This document shows, piece after piece, positions 43,318 to 51,233 of a DNA stretch of 64,000 nucleotides (position 1 is the stretch's first letter; each line of letters opens with the position of its first letter). Both the position numbers and the translations under genes were made by a program. The notes beneath the pieces are model-generated. The model was not told the DNA's origin. It was given only the letters and a program-made list of their open reading frames with translations, and did no database searches. The DNA is taken from positions 124,001-188,000 of the forward strand of contig NZ_BOMV01000069.1 of assembly GCF_016862375.1 (NCBI RefSeq). The letters run 5' to 3'. This DNA comes from Paractinoplanes rishiriensis. GTDB taxonomy: Bacteria > Actinomycetota > Actinomycetes > Mycobacteriales > Micromonosporaceae.

Positions 43318-44692
43318 TGATGGTGTGGGCCAGCTGGTCCACGGTCAGGTTGTTCTCGATCGCCATGGTGATCGGCAGGATCAGCTCGCTCGCCTTGGGC
43401 GCCACCACCACGCCGCCGATGATCTGCGCGGTGGCCGGCCGGCAGAACAGCTTGACGAAACCGTCGTGCAGATCGGCCATCTTGGCCCGGGCGTTTCCGC
43501 TGAGCGGCAGCATCACCTGACGGGCCTGCACCCGGCCGGCGTCCACGTCGTTCTGCGAGACGCCGACGGTGGCCAACTCGGGGTCGGTGAAGACGTTGGC
43601 CGACACGGTGCGCAGCCGCAGCGGGGCCACCGCCTCGCCCATCGCGTGCCAGATCGCGATCCGGCCCTGCATGGCGGCCACGCTGGCCAGCGGCAGGACG
43701 CCGGTGCAGTCGCCGGCCGCGTAGATGCCCGGCACGTTGGTGCGCGACACCCGGTCGACGGTCACGTAGCCGCCGTCCGCGACGTCGACGCCGTACTCGC
43801 GCAGGCCCAGTTCGGCCGTGTTGGGGATGGCGCCGACCGCCATTAGCGCGTGCGAGCCCGCCACGGTTCTCCCGTCGGCGAGCGTGACCAGCACGCCGGA
43901 GCCGGTGTTGACCACCGACTCGGCCCGGGACTGGTTGAGGATCGTCATGCCGCGCTCGCGGAACACCCGCTCGATGGCCATCGCGGCGTCGGCGTCCTCG
44001 TGCGGCATGACCCGCTCGCGGCTGGAGACCAGGGTCACCTTGGCACCCATCGCCAGATAGGCGCTGGCGAACTCGGCGCCGGTCACGCCGGAACCGACCA
44101 CCACCAGGTGCTCGGGCAGTTCGGTGAGGTCGTAGACCTGGCGCCAGTCGAGCACCCGCTCGCCGTCCGGCCGGGCGCTGGCCAGCACCCGCGGGGTGGC
44201 GCCGGTGGCCAGCAGCACCATCGACGCGTCCACCGCGTACGCCTGCCCGTCCGACCGCCCCGCCATCGCCCTAGACCGGACTGAAGTCTCCCTTTTGTCT
44301 GGGGTGATCAGCACCTGATGGGTGTGACCGAGCGTGTCCTCGCCCAGCTGCGCCCGGCCCTGCACCACGTCGACGCCGGCCTTGACCAGCTTGGCCTGGA
44401 TGTCGGCCGACTGGGCCAGGGCCAGCTTCTTGACCCGGGAGTTGACCGCCACCGCGTCGACCGAGACACCCTCGAGACCGGCCGACCGGATACCGAACCG
44501 CTCATTGTGCCGATAACCGGTCATCACCTCGGAACTGGCGATGAAAGTCTTGGACGGCACGCAGTCGGTGAGCACGCAGGCGCCGCCGGGTCCCTCCGCC
44601 TCGACGAGGGTGACGTCCGCGTCGAGTTGTGCGGCGACCAGCGCCGCCTCATACCCGCCCGGGCCCCCACCGATGATCACGATCCGGCTCAC
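43247..44692 (-). CDS. lpdA: LpdA-type NAD(P)H-quinone dehydrogenase
   Basis: A 481-residue flavoprotein disulfide reductase. The FAD motif is VIIGGGPGGYEAALVAA, the redox cysteines are Cys39 and Cys44 in GGACVLTDCVPSK, the NAD(P) motif is VVVGSGVTGAEFAS, and the second FAD motif is GIYAAGDCTGVLPL. At the dimer interface the lipoamide dehydrogenase HxHPTxxE is changed to ITIYPSLSGS, so the catalytic His-Glu pair is lost. This is the hallmark of mycobacterial LpdA (Rv3303c), which reduces quinones rather than lipoamide. The GTG at 44692 has GGAG about 5 bases upstream. It is divergent from the cyclotransferase-like gene. Confidence 0.92.
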   Translation of the reverse strand: MSRIVIIGGGPGGYEAALVAAQLDADVTLVEAEGPGGACVLTDCVPSKTFIASSEVMTGYRHNERFGIRSAGLEGVSVDAVAVNSRVKKLALAQSADIQAKLVKAGVDVVQGRAQLGEDTLGHTHQVLITPDKRETSVRSRAMAGRSDGQAYAVDASMVLLATGATPRVLASARPDGERVLDWRQVYDLTELPEHLVVVGSGVTGAEFASAYLAMGAKVTLVSSRERVMPHEDADAAMAIERVFRERGMTILNQSRAESVVNTGSGVLVTLADGRTVAGSHALMAVGAIPNTAELGLREYGVDVADGGYVTVDRVSRTNVPGIYAAGDCTGVLPLASVAAMQGRIAIWHAMGEAVAPLRLRTVSANVFTDPELATVGVSQNDVDAGRVQARQVMLPLSGNARAKMADLHDGFVKLFCRPATAQIIGGVVVAPKASELILPITMAIENNLTVDQLAHTITIYPSLSGSIAEAARQLMQHELQ

Positions 44693-44762
44693 GACGCTCC
44701 GCCTCCTGTGGTTCTTGTGCCGACACGCACTGGTTGTATTCTCCCCCACCGTCCGGTCCGGC

Positions 44763-44768
44763 TATCGT
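44763..44768 (+). promoter_or_regulatory. Predicted -10 element of the cyclotransferase-like gene
   Basis: TATCGT with a 7-base spacer to the GTG at 44776. Confidence 0.45.
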
Positions 44769-44775
44769 CATCGCC

Positions 44776-45237
44776 GTGCGTCATTACGCCGCGTATGGCT
44801 CAAACCTGGACCCGGCCCGCATGCGGGCCTACTGTCCGCACTCGCCGATGGTCGGCGTGGGGTGGATAGAAGGCTGGCGCCTGACCTTCGCCGGTGAGGG
44901 GGAAATGGGCTGGGAGGGCGCGGTCACCACGATCGTCGAGTCGGAGGGCGACCGGGTCTTCGTGTCGCTGTACGACGTGCACCCGTGGGACGCGGCCCAA
45001 CTCGACGAGGTCGAGGGGGTAGCCGCCGGCGCCTACCAGAAGCTCACCGTGCGTGTTTCGACGCTGGAGGGCGAGTTCAGCGCCTGGGTGTACGTCTACG
45101 ACGGCTACGAGGGCGGCCTGCCCACGGCGTGGTACCTCTCCGAGATCGCCAACGCGGCCGAGAAGGCCGGTGCTCCCGACGACTACGTCGAAGACTTGCG
45201 CCGGCGCCCCAGCCGCACCTCGATCCCGGAGATCTAG
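44776..45237 (+). CDS. Gamma-glutamylcyclotransferase-like protein
   Basis: A 153-residue protein of the gamma-glutamylcyclotransferase (GGCT/AIG2-like) fold. The substrate-binding motif YGSNLDPARM is right at the N-terminus, and WRLTFAGEGEMGWEGAVTTIVES and YVYDGYEGGLPTAWYLSEI follow in family order. Members convert gamma-glutamyl amines to 5-oxoproline, though many bacterial ones have unknown substrates. The GTG start is supported by the TATCGT hexamer and by the motif's position. In mycobacteria a similar gene (Rv3304) also sits divergent from lpdA, which I recall from memory. Confidence 0.88.
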   Translation: MRHYAAYGSNLDPARMRAYCPHSPMVGVGWIEGWRLTFAGEGEMGWEGAVTTIVESEGDRVFVSLYDVHPWDAAQLDEVEGVAAGAYQKLTVRVSTLEGEFSAWVYVYDGYEGGLPTAWYLSEIANAAEKAGAPDDYVEDLRRRPSRTSIPEI

Positions 45238-45244
45238 ACCCGGA

Positions 45245-46198
45245 TCAGCCGGCGGCCGCCGTTACGTAGGTGCGGTAGACGTTTGCCAGGTAGAGCGGGG
45301 TCATGCCGACAGCCTCGTAGAGGCGGGCCGCTCCGGTCGGGTTCTGCAGGTCGACGCTCAGGCCGACGTGGGTGCGGCCCTTGGCGGCGTACACCGCGAA
45401 GGCCCGGCGCAGCAGCGCCGAACCGATGCCCCGGTTGCGGTACGCCCGCAGCGTTCCGAGGTCGGCCACCCAGCCCTCCTGGTCGGCCACCCCGAAGTCG
45501 GACGACTGCAGCACGCCGGCGATCTCGCCGTGCACCTCGGCGACGAACCATTCGTCGTACGAGATGCTGGTTTGGTTTTTGATCTGTTGCTGCCAGGCCT
45601 CGTAGCCGGGAATCTGGTGGTCGCTGTCCCGGAAGGCCGTCTCGATCACCGTGTGGAAACGGGGCATGTCGTCGGGGCGCACCTCGCGGATGGTCACCCC
45701 GGGCGGCGGCTCGGGCGGCTTCGCGGAGACGCCGGCCAGCGACATCTGCATCCGGGCCTGCTGTTTGAAAAACGCGAAGCCGGCGTCGGTCAGGGCGTCG
45801 ATGTACGCCTGCTGCGCCGGAATCGCGGCGGCTCGCACCTCGTAGCGGTCGTGGCCGAACTCCGCGGCGCGCTCCGCCATCCGCTCCATGATCAGCGCGA
45901 GCAGCGGGCGCATTGCCGGCAGGCCGCGCTCCGGCCAGACGAACACGTCGGCGAAGTCGCGCGGGCCGGCGGCGGCGTTCTGCGGATAGGCCCAGCCGAC
46001 GATCGTGCCGTCGCCGTCCAGGGCCAGCCAGCTGTCCCGGCTCAGGTCCGTGTTCGGCGCGATGAGGGTCTCGTGCACCTCGTCGGCTGTGTAGTCGGGC
46101 CGGCCGACGGCGGCGATGTCGCTGGCCTCGGTCAGCGCGAGGATCCCGGCGACGTCGTCGAGCGTGGGCCGGCGGGTGGTCCAGCCAGCGGGCAGCAC
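45245..46198 (-). CDS. Double-GNAT acetyltransferase (copy 2)
   Basis: A 317-residue protein with two GNAT domains in tandem, as in mycothiol synthase-like and Eis-like proteins. The first half starts TTRRPTLDDVAGILALTEAS. The second half has the acetyl-CoA loop LRAYRNRGIGSALLRRAFAVY and then VGLSVDLQNPTGAARLYEAVGM. The double layout resembles MshD, but MshD identity cannot be claimed. The GTG start lies 3 bases after the stop of the upstream paralogue (46202-47191), with the same domain order and many shared blocks. The two arose by a tandem duplication. Confidence 0.88.
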   Translation of the reverse strand: MLPAGWTTRRPTLDDVAGILALTEASDIAAVGRPDYTADEVHETLIAPNTDLSRDSWLALDGDGTIVGWAYPQNAAAGPRDFADVFVWPERGLPAMRPLLALIMERMAERAAEFGHDRYEVRAAAIPAQQAYIDALTDAGFAFFKQQARMQMSLAGVSAKPPEPPPGVTIREVRPDDMPRFHTVIETAFRDSDHQIPGYEAWQQQIKNQTSISYDEWFVAEVHGEIAGVLQSSDFGVADQEGWVADLGTLRAYRNRGIGSALLRRAFAVYAAKGRTHVGLSVDLQNPTGAARLYEAVGMTPLYLANVYRTYVTAAAG

Positions 46199-46201
46199 GG
46201 C

Positions 46202-47191
46202 CTACACCGCCTTCGCCGCTACGTAGGTGCGGTAGACGTTCGCGCGGTACAGCGGGGTCATCCCGACCGCGTAGTAGAGCCGGGCCGCCTCGGTGGGGTT
46301 GGCCAGGTCGACCCCGAGCCCCGCATGGATCCGGCCCTTTCCGGCATAGACCGCGAAGGCCTGACGCAGCAGGGCCGCACCAACACCCTTTTTGCGGTAC
46401 GCCCGGAGGGTCGCGAGCCGGGTGACCCAACCCTCGTTGTCCTCGGCGCCGGAGTCGGACGACTGCAGCGCGCCGACGACCTCGCCGTCCACCTCGGCGA
46501 CGAACCACTCGTCGAACGAGTTGCTGGTGGCGTTGTCGACCTGTTTGCGCCAGTCGTCGTAGCCGGGGGCCTGGTGGTCGCTGTCCCGGAAGGCCGTCGC
46601 GATCACCTCGTGGAACCGGCGCATCTCGGTCTCGTCGTCGCTGCGCACCGTGCGTACGGTCACCCCCGGCGGCGGTGCGGGCGGCGTCGGCGACACCCCG
46701 GCCAGCGACATCTGCATCCGGGCGTGCTGCTTGAGAAAGACGAAGCCGGCGTCGGTGAGCGCGTCGATGTACGGCTGCTCGGTGGGGATGGCGCCGGCCC
46801 GCACCTCGTACGGGTCGTGGCCCAACTCGGCGGCCCGCTCGGACATCCGATCCATCATCAGCGCGAGCAGCGGCCGCATCGCGGGCAACCCGCGCTCCGG
46901 CCAGACGTAGATGTCGGCGAAGTCGCGGGGGCCGCCGTCCGCGTTGTGCGGGTAGGCCCAGCCCACGATCGCGCCGTCGCCGTCCAGCGCCACCCAGCTG
47001 TCCCGGGTCATGTCCGTGTTCGGCTCGGTGAGCGCCTCGCGCACCTCCTCGGCCGTGTAGTCGGGCGCGCCCACGGACGCGACGTCGCTGGCGTGGGCCA
47101 GAGCGAGGATCTCGGTGACGTCGTCGAGGGTGGGACGACGGAGGGTCCAGCCCTCGGGCAGCGCGGTGGTAACGGCGGTCATGCCCGGCAT
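46202..47191 (-). CDS. Double-GNAT acetyltransferase (copy 1)
   Basis: A 329-residue paralogue of the next gene. Shared blocks are RRPTLDDV, SRDSWLALDGDGTIVGWAYP versus TRDSWVALDGDGAIVGWAYP, FVWPERGLPAMRPLLAL, ARMQMSLAGVS and LYRANVYRTYV. The acetyl-CoA loop is LRAYRKKGVGAALLRQAFAVY in the C-terminal domain, and the N-terminal domain lacks a clear loop and is likely degenerate. The ATG at 47191 or 47182 may be used, as neither has a strong ribosome-binding site. The substrate is unknown. A mycothiol-type or antibiotic substrate would be guesses. Confidence 0.88.
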   Translation of the reverse strand: MPGMTAVTTALPEGWTLRRPTLDDVTEILALAHASDVASVGAPDYTAEEVREALTEPNTDMTRDSWVALDGDGAIVGWAYPHNADGGPRDFADIYVWPERGLPAMRPLLALMMDRMSERAAELGHDPYEVRAGAIPTEQPYIDALTDAGFVFLKQHARMQMSLAGVSPTPPAPPPGVTVRTVRSDDETEMRRFHEVIATAFRDSDHQAPGYDDWRKQVDNATSNSFDEWFVAEVDGEVVGALQSSDSGAEDNEGWVTRLATLRAYRKKGVGAALLRQAFAVYAGKGRIHAGLGVDLANPTEAARLYYAVGMTPLYRANVYRTYVAAKAV

Positions 47192-47230
47192 CGGACCACA
47201 CCGGCGCTGCCGGGCGCGACCGTTTTACTC

Positions 47231-47968
47231 TTACCTGGTCAGGCGCTGGCTGAGCGACTCCAGCAGGCCGACCAGCTCGATCCGCTCCGGCATCTCGAGG
47301 GTCGCGTACGCCTGCCCGGCCAGTGAGTCGGCCACCGAGTCGGCCCACATCAGCCGCCGGACGATCGGCCCGGCCGGCGGATAGGGCGGCTGCCAGCCGA
47401 ACGCCACCGCGCCGGTCTCGCCCTCCGGGCCCGCGATGATCGCCTGGAGCGGGGTGAGGCCGCTGGCCCGGATCGCCACCAGGTGCACGCCGAGCCGGTG
47501 CTCGTGCAGCAGGTGCAGGCGCACCGCGGCCCGGGCACCCGGTTCCTGGTCGGGCACCGGCATGGCCCGCCACGCGGCGAACAGCGGCAGACCCGCGTAG
47601 TCGACCGCCTCGACCACCCGGCCGGCCAGCTCCAGCAGCCGGTTGAGGCGCGGGAAGCCGCCCAGCTGCTCGGTGCCCCACTTGCACAGCTCGTGCAGGT
47701 GCCAGGTGGCCACCTCCATGGGGGCCGAGGTCTTGGCAGTCGCCTCCCAGCCGTCGATCACGGCCTCCGGCGCGATGAAACCGATCGCCGCGGCCACGGT
47801 CTCGGGGCGTACGTCGCCGAGCGCTCCGGCCCGCGCCGACACGTGGTAGGCCCAGCCGGACAGGCCCAGCAGCCGCGCCCGGCGCAGCGTCTGCGGCGAC
47901 TCGGCAAAGGCACCGACGAGCGAGGCGAGTCCCGTCTTGGCGTTGGCGGCAGCCTGTTCGGGGGTCAC
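47231..47968 (-). CDS. SCO6745-family protein
   Basis: A 245-residue, mainly helical protein that resembles the SCO6745 family of actinobacteria. It shows the early RRARLLGLSGWAYHVSARAGALGDV segment (equivalent to the family's GL..FW.GYFAGRAAPLG), a following FIAPEAVIDGW, and a late LMWADSVADSLAGQAYATLE. The function of the family is unknown. It is on the same strand as the coiled-coil and GNAT genes but separated by 39-67 bases. The start is a GTG, with a CACAAT hexamer 7 bases upstream as a weak leaderless signal. Confidence 0.75.
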   Translation of the reverse strand: MTPEQAAANAKTGLASLVGAFAESPQTLRRARLLGLSGWAYHVSARAGALGDVRPETVAAAIGFIAPEAVIDGWEATAKTSAPMEVATWHLHELCKWGTEQLGGFPRLNRLLELAGRVVEAVDYAGLPLFAAWRAMPVPDQEPGARAAVRLHLLHEHRLGVHLVAIRASGLTPLQAIIAGPEGETGAVAFGWQPPYPPAGPIVRRLMWADSVADSLAGQAYATLEMPERIELVGLLESLSQRLTR

Positions 47969-48035
47969 GCGCCCGATTGTGCTCTCCCTGACCGGTATTG
48001 GAAAACGTTCTTCCCGTTCCTCTTACTCGGGCCTC

Positions 48036-48944
48036 TTACTCGGGTGGGTCTCCTTCAAGATCCTCCAGCGCGGCCTGTACGTCGCCGACCTGACGGCGGG
48101 CCGCGGCGGTCTCCCGCTCGGCGGTACGTCGGGCCTGCTTGCGCCGGGCCACGTCGGCCTGCGCCTCGGTGCGGCGCCGCTCCAACTCGGCCAGTTCCGC
48201 GTCCAGGTCCTCCACAAGGTGACCCGCGTCACGTTCGGCGGCCTCGGCCCGGGCCAGTTGCTCATCTGCGCGACGCTCGGCGGCCTGCGCGGCGGACAGT
48301 TCCCGGGTGAGGTCCCGGTGGCGCTGCTCGTACTCGCGGCGACGGCGCTCGGCGGCGGCCCGCTCCCGGGACGACTGCTGCGGGAACTCGACGACCTCGC
48401 CCTCGTCCTCCGCCGGCTCGTCGTCGATGTCGGTGTCGTCGGTGACCAGGCGCAGCCGGGGGCGGGGCACCTCGCCGAACCCGGCGTAGCTGGCCGCCCG
48501 GATCAGCCGGCCGGTGCGGACCTGGGCGGCGATCTCGGGCTCGGCCAGCGCCGCGGTCAGCGTCGCCTCCACCTCGCCGAGCGGCAGCTTGGCGCCCGGC
48601 TCGGCCGCCAGCGCCAGCCGGCGGGCCGCGCCGACCAGCGCCGAGACCACCTGCCGGCGCTGCGCGGTCAGCTCCCGCAGCGAGTCGCCGTCCAGGCCGC
48701 GCTGGGCCTCGCGCAGCGCGGTGGACAGCTCGACCAGTTCGGCGATCAGGTCGGGGCGGCGCAGCGCGAGCAGGTTGACCACCCAGGCCGCGACGGTCGG
48801 CTTCTTGAGCGCGGCCAGGCGCTTGGCGGTGTCCTTGTCGCCGGACTGCCGGGCCTCGTTGATCGCGGCGGTCCGGGCCGCCACGAAACCGTCCGGCGGG
48901 TTCTCGTAGAGCCGCTGGATGAGCTCGTCGGTGGCGGGCGGCAC
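48036..48944 (-). CDS. Coiled-coil protein of unknown function
   Basis: A 302-residue soluble protein. The N-terminal third is helical and conserved-looking (DELIQRLYENPPDGFVAART, then KRLAALKKPTVAAWVVNLLA). An acidic spacer (DDTDIDDEPAEDEGEVVEF) follows, and a coiled coil of about 110 residues rich in Arg, Glu and Ala closes the protein. KKPTxxAWxxNxL recurs in actinobacterial proteins of this type, whose role is unknown. It starts one base after the stop of the upstream metallo-hydrolase gene, so the two form an operon. There is no signal or membrane helix. Confidence 0.78.
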   Translation of the reverse strand: MPPATDELIQRLYENPPDGFVAARTAAINEARQSGDKDTAKRLAALKKPTVAAWVVNLLALRRPDLIAELVELSTALREAQRGLDGDSLRELTAQRRQVVSALVGAARRLALAAEPGAKLPLGEVEATLTAALAEPEIAAQVRTGRLIRAASYAGFGEVPRPRLRLVTDDTDIDDEPAEDEGEVVEFPQQSSRERAAAERRRREYEQRHRDLTRELSAAQAAERRADEQLARAEAAERDAGHLVEDLDAELAELERRRTEAQADVARRKQARRTAERETAAARRQVGDVQAALEDLEGDPPE

Positions 48945-48945
48945 G

Positions 48946-49581
48946 TCAGGAGATCGTCGTCTCGGGCGCCACGTGCGCGTAGGCGGTGCCGGACAGGCGT
49001 TCCAGGTGGCCGTCGGACACCTTGGCCCCGGTCGGGTTCAGCAGGGCGTCGTGCAGCGCGTACGCCCGCCCGGGTTTGACCGCCCGGACGAAGTCGATCG
49101 ACTCCATGAGCTTCATCCAAGGAGCATTCAACGGGACGAACAAGGTGTCCACGACCGTGTCCTCCGGGACGGTGAACGAGTCACCGGGGGTGTAGACGTT
49201 CGTCTCGTCGTCGGCCACCAGATAGCCGAGGTTGGCGATCCGCGGGATGTCCGGGTGGATGACCGCGTGCTGCCCGCCGTACGCCCGCACCCGGTATCCC
49301 GCCGCCTCGAACTCCTGGCCCGGCTCGACCGCGGTGGCCACGTCACCGAACTGGGACAGCTTGGCCACCACGTCGGCGTGCGCGTACACCCGCAGTCCCG
49401 GTTGCCGGGCCAGCGCGCCGGCCACCTTGGCGAGGTCGAGGTGGTCGAAGTGCTCGTGCGTGATCAGCAGCGCGTCCGCGCCGGCCAGCGCCGACTCCTC
49501 GCTGAACTCACCCGGATCGACCACCAGCACCCCGGCACCCTCGATCCGCAGGCAGGAATGGGTGAACTTCGTAATCCGCAC
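48946..49581 (-). CDS. Metallo-beta-lactamase-fold hydrolase (UlaG/RomA-like)
   Basis: A 211-residue protein of the MBL superfamily. The start RITKFTHSCLRIEGAGVLVVDPG and the metal motif LITHEHFDHLDL (HxHxDH as HEHFDH) are diagnostic, and later ligands are in VYTPGDSF and ALHDALLNP. It looks like the small cytosolic group related to UlaG, with an unknown phosphodiester or lactone substrate. I chose the GTG at 49581, with AGGA 9 bases before it. A GTG at 49599 would overlap that site. It is the first gene of an operon with the coiled-coil protein. A broken transposase lies just upstream. Confidence 0.88.
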   Translation of the reverse strand: MRITKFTHSCLRIEGAGVLVVDPGEFSEESALAGADALLITHEHFDHLDLAKVAGALARQPGLRVYAHADVVAKLSQFGDVATAVEPGQEFEAAGYRVRAYGGQHAVIHPDIPRIANLGYLVADDETNVYTPGDSFTVPEDTVVDTLFVPLNAPWMKLMESIDFVRAVKPGRAYALHDALLNPTGAKVSDGHLERLSGTAYAHVAPETTIS

Positions 49582-49605
49582 GGGACTGCTTCCTTTCACT
49601 GCTCG

Positions 49606-49986
49606 TTGCTGAGCAGATTGGATAATTCGCTCTCCGCCCGGCAGGCCGGCTGGAGTCCGGGACCGGCAGTCTGGTCCGGCGGCGATCGGTCCGCTCTTGC
49701 AAGATCTGCCTCACTACGCGGTGCGGGGTGTGCAGGCCGATGTCGGAGTCGGCGGCTCGATGCAGGATGTTGATCGCGGCGTTCACGTCGGCCGGCCACA
49801 CCACCCCGCACGAGGTGCAGTGAAGCCGGTCTCCAGCACGACGCCCGAGGCCCACCGATCGGCCTTAAGGTCGTAGCGCTGCCACACCTCGGAGCGGACC
49901 CGCCCAAGCCGGGCCGCCTGCTCAACCAGTTTGGCGTACTTACCGGTGTTGATCCGGTGTGAATAGGCAATCCGGGTCACCTTCAC
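49606..49986 (-). pseudogene. Degenerate TnpB/OrfB-type (IS200/IS605) transposase
   Basis: Two frames on the minus strand carry the two ends of a TnpB-like protein. The N-terminal piece, VKVTRIAYSHRINTGKYAKL then LGRVRSEVWQRY (49986 to about 49852), is followed after a frame change by the C-terminal zinc-ribbon LHCTSCGVVWPADVNAAINI (about 49825 onward). The RuvC-like catalytic middle is missing, so an internal deletion plus a frameshift killed the gene. No terminal hairpins or TnpA were seen. It fills most of the 650-base gap between the MBL gene and the DUF4349 gene. Confidence 0.75.
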
Positions 49987-50232
49987 AGCCGGCCAACCGT
50001 TCCACAGCTGGAGAACGCGCGTTTCACGGTGGCCGCCCTCCGAATCCCACCCGCGGACAATGCCGACGGAACGGCCGATACGTTCCACGAACGTCCGGTC
50101 GGGTTAACGCTACAAGACCAATCGCAACTCCTTCGCTGCCGAAACGTAATCGCTCATCACGCAGTCTGCCGGAACCGGGGGGCGTGCGCCGCACGTCCCA
50201 GGTGGCACGCCCAACGGGGACGGGAGAAACCA

Positions 50233-51198
50233 ATGCGTGCACGATCCTCACTACTACTGATCACCGCGCTCGGCGCGGGACTTCTCTTCAGCGGCTGCGG
50301 GATGAGCGGCTCGGACACCGAGTCCGGCAGCGTGGCCGCTCAGAACGACGCCGGCGGCGCCCAGCTGGCGGCGCCCGAAGCCGCGCGAGATCAGGCCGAC
50401 GGCAGCGCCGCCCAGGGCAAGGACACCCCCGCGCAGGCCCCTGATCTGCGCGTCGACCAGCGGTCCATCATCTACCGGGGCTCGGTCACGGTGCGGGTCA
50501 AGGACGTGAACGCCGCGACCGGGCAGGCCACCGGCATCGCCACCACGGCCGGCGGCTTCATCGGCTCGGACAACCGCACCAGTACCACCAACGGCGCCGG
50601 CACCGCGACGCTGATGCTGCGGATCCCGGCCGACAAGTTCGGCACCACGGTGGACCAACTGTCCAAGCTGGGCACCGAGGAGCACCGCGAGATCAACACC
50701 GAGGACGTCACCGAGGAGACGGTCGACCTGGACGCCCGGATCGCGGTGCAGCAGGCCCGGGTGGACAGCGGCCGCAAGCTGCTGGCTCAGGCCAAGTCGC
50801 TGAACGAACTGGTGATGCTGGAGAAGGAGGTGGCCACCCGGGAGGCCGACCTGGCTTCGTTGCAGGGCAAGAAGCGCCGGCTGGCCGACCTCACCGCACT
50901 GTCCACGATCACCGTCACGTTCCTCGGCCCGGACGCCGCCGCGGTCGCGCCGGAGGAGCCGCCGGGCTTCCTGTCCGGTCTGGCTGCCGGCTGGGACGCG
51001 CTGCTGGCGTCGCTCAAGGTGCTGCTGACCGTGCTCGGCGCGCTGCTGCCCTGGGTGATCGCGCTGGGGCTGCCGATCTGGGGTCTGCTCTATCTCTACC
51101 GGCGGCTCGGGCGGGGCCGGCTCGGCCGGCCGGCCCTGGTGGCGGCAACCCCGTCGGCCACGCCGGACACCACGGAGAGCACCGCCCCCAAGGAATGA
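50233..51198 (+). CDS. DUF4349 lipoprotein
   Basis: A 321-residue exported lipoprotein. The signal peptide ends in the lipobox LFSGC (Cys21). The DUF4349 domain (about residues 70-240) has RSIIYRGSVTVRVKDVNAAT, TATLMLRIPADKFGTTVDQL, EEHREINTEDVTEETVDLDA and then a coiled coil with the ARIAVQQARVDSGRKLL block typical of the family. A C-terminal membrane helix (about 275-300) and a basic tail follow. The function is unknown but presumably in the envelope. The ATG at 50233 is preceded by GGGAGAAACCA. A strong hairpin terminator follows the stop. Confidence 0.9.
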   Translation: MRARSSLLLITALGAGLLFSGCGMSGSDTESGSVAAQNDAGGAQLAAPEAARDQADGSAAQGKDTPAQAPDLRVDQRSIIYRGSVTVRVKDVNAATGQATGIATTAGGFIGSDNRTSTTNGAGTATLMLRIPADKFGTTVDQLSKLGTEEHREINTEDVTEETVDLDARIAVQQARVDSGRKLLAQAKSLNELVMLEKEVATREADLASLQGKKRRLADLTALSTITVTFLGPDAAAVAPEEPPGFLSGLAAGWDALLASLKVLLTVLGALLPWVIALGLPIWGLLYLYRRLGRGRLGRPALVAATPSATPDTTESTAPKE

Positions 51199-51205
51199 CG
51201 GAAGG

Positions 51206-51229
51206 GCCCGCGGAGAAACCTCCGCGGGC
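51206..51229. terminator. Terminator between convergent DUF4349 and M20 genes
   Basis: GCCCGCGGAG and CTCCGCGGGC form a perfect 10-base stem with a 4-base AAAC loop. It lies between the two stop codons, so it can serve both strands. The following T-rich stretch is short. Confidence 0.7.
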
Positions 51230-51233
51230 TCTC

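Noticed and set aside
45245-47191. Assembly duplication of the GNAT gene
   Set aside because: The two copies differ throughout at the protein level, so this is an old gene duplication and not a duplicated read.
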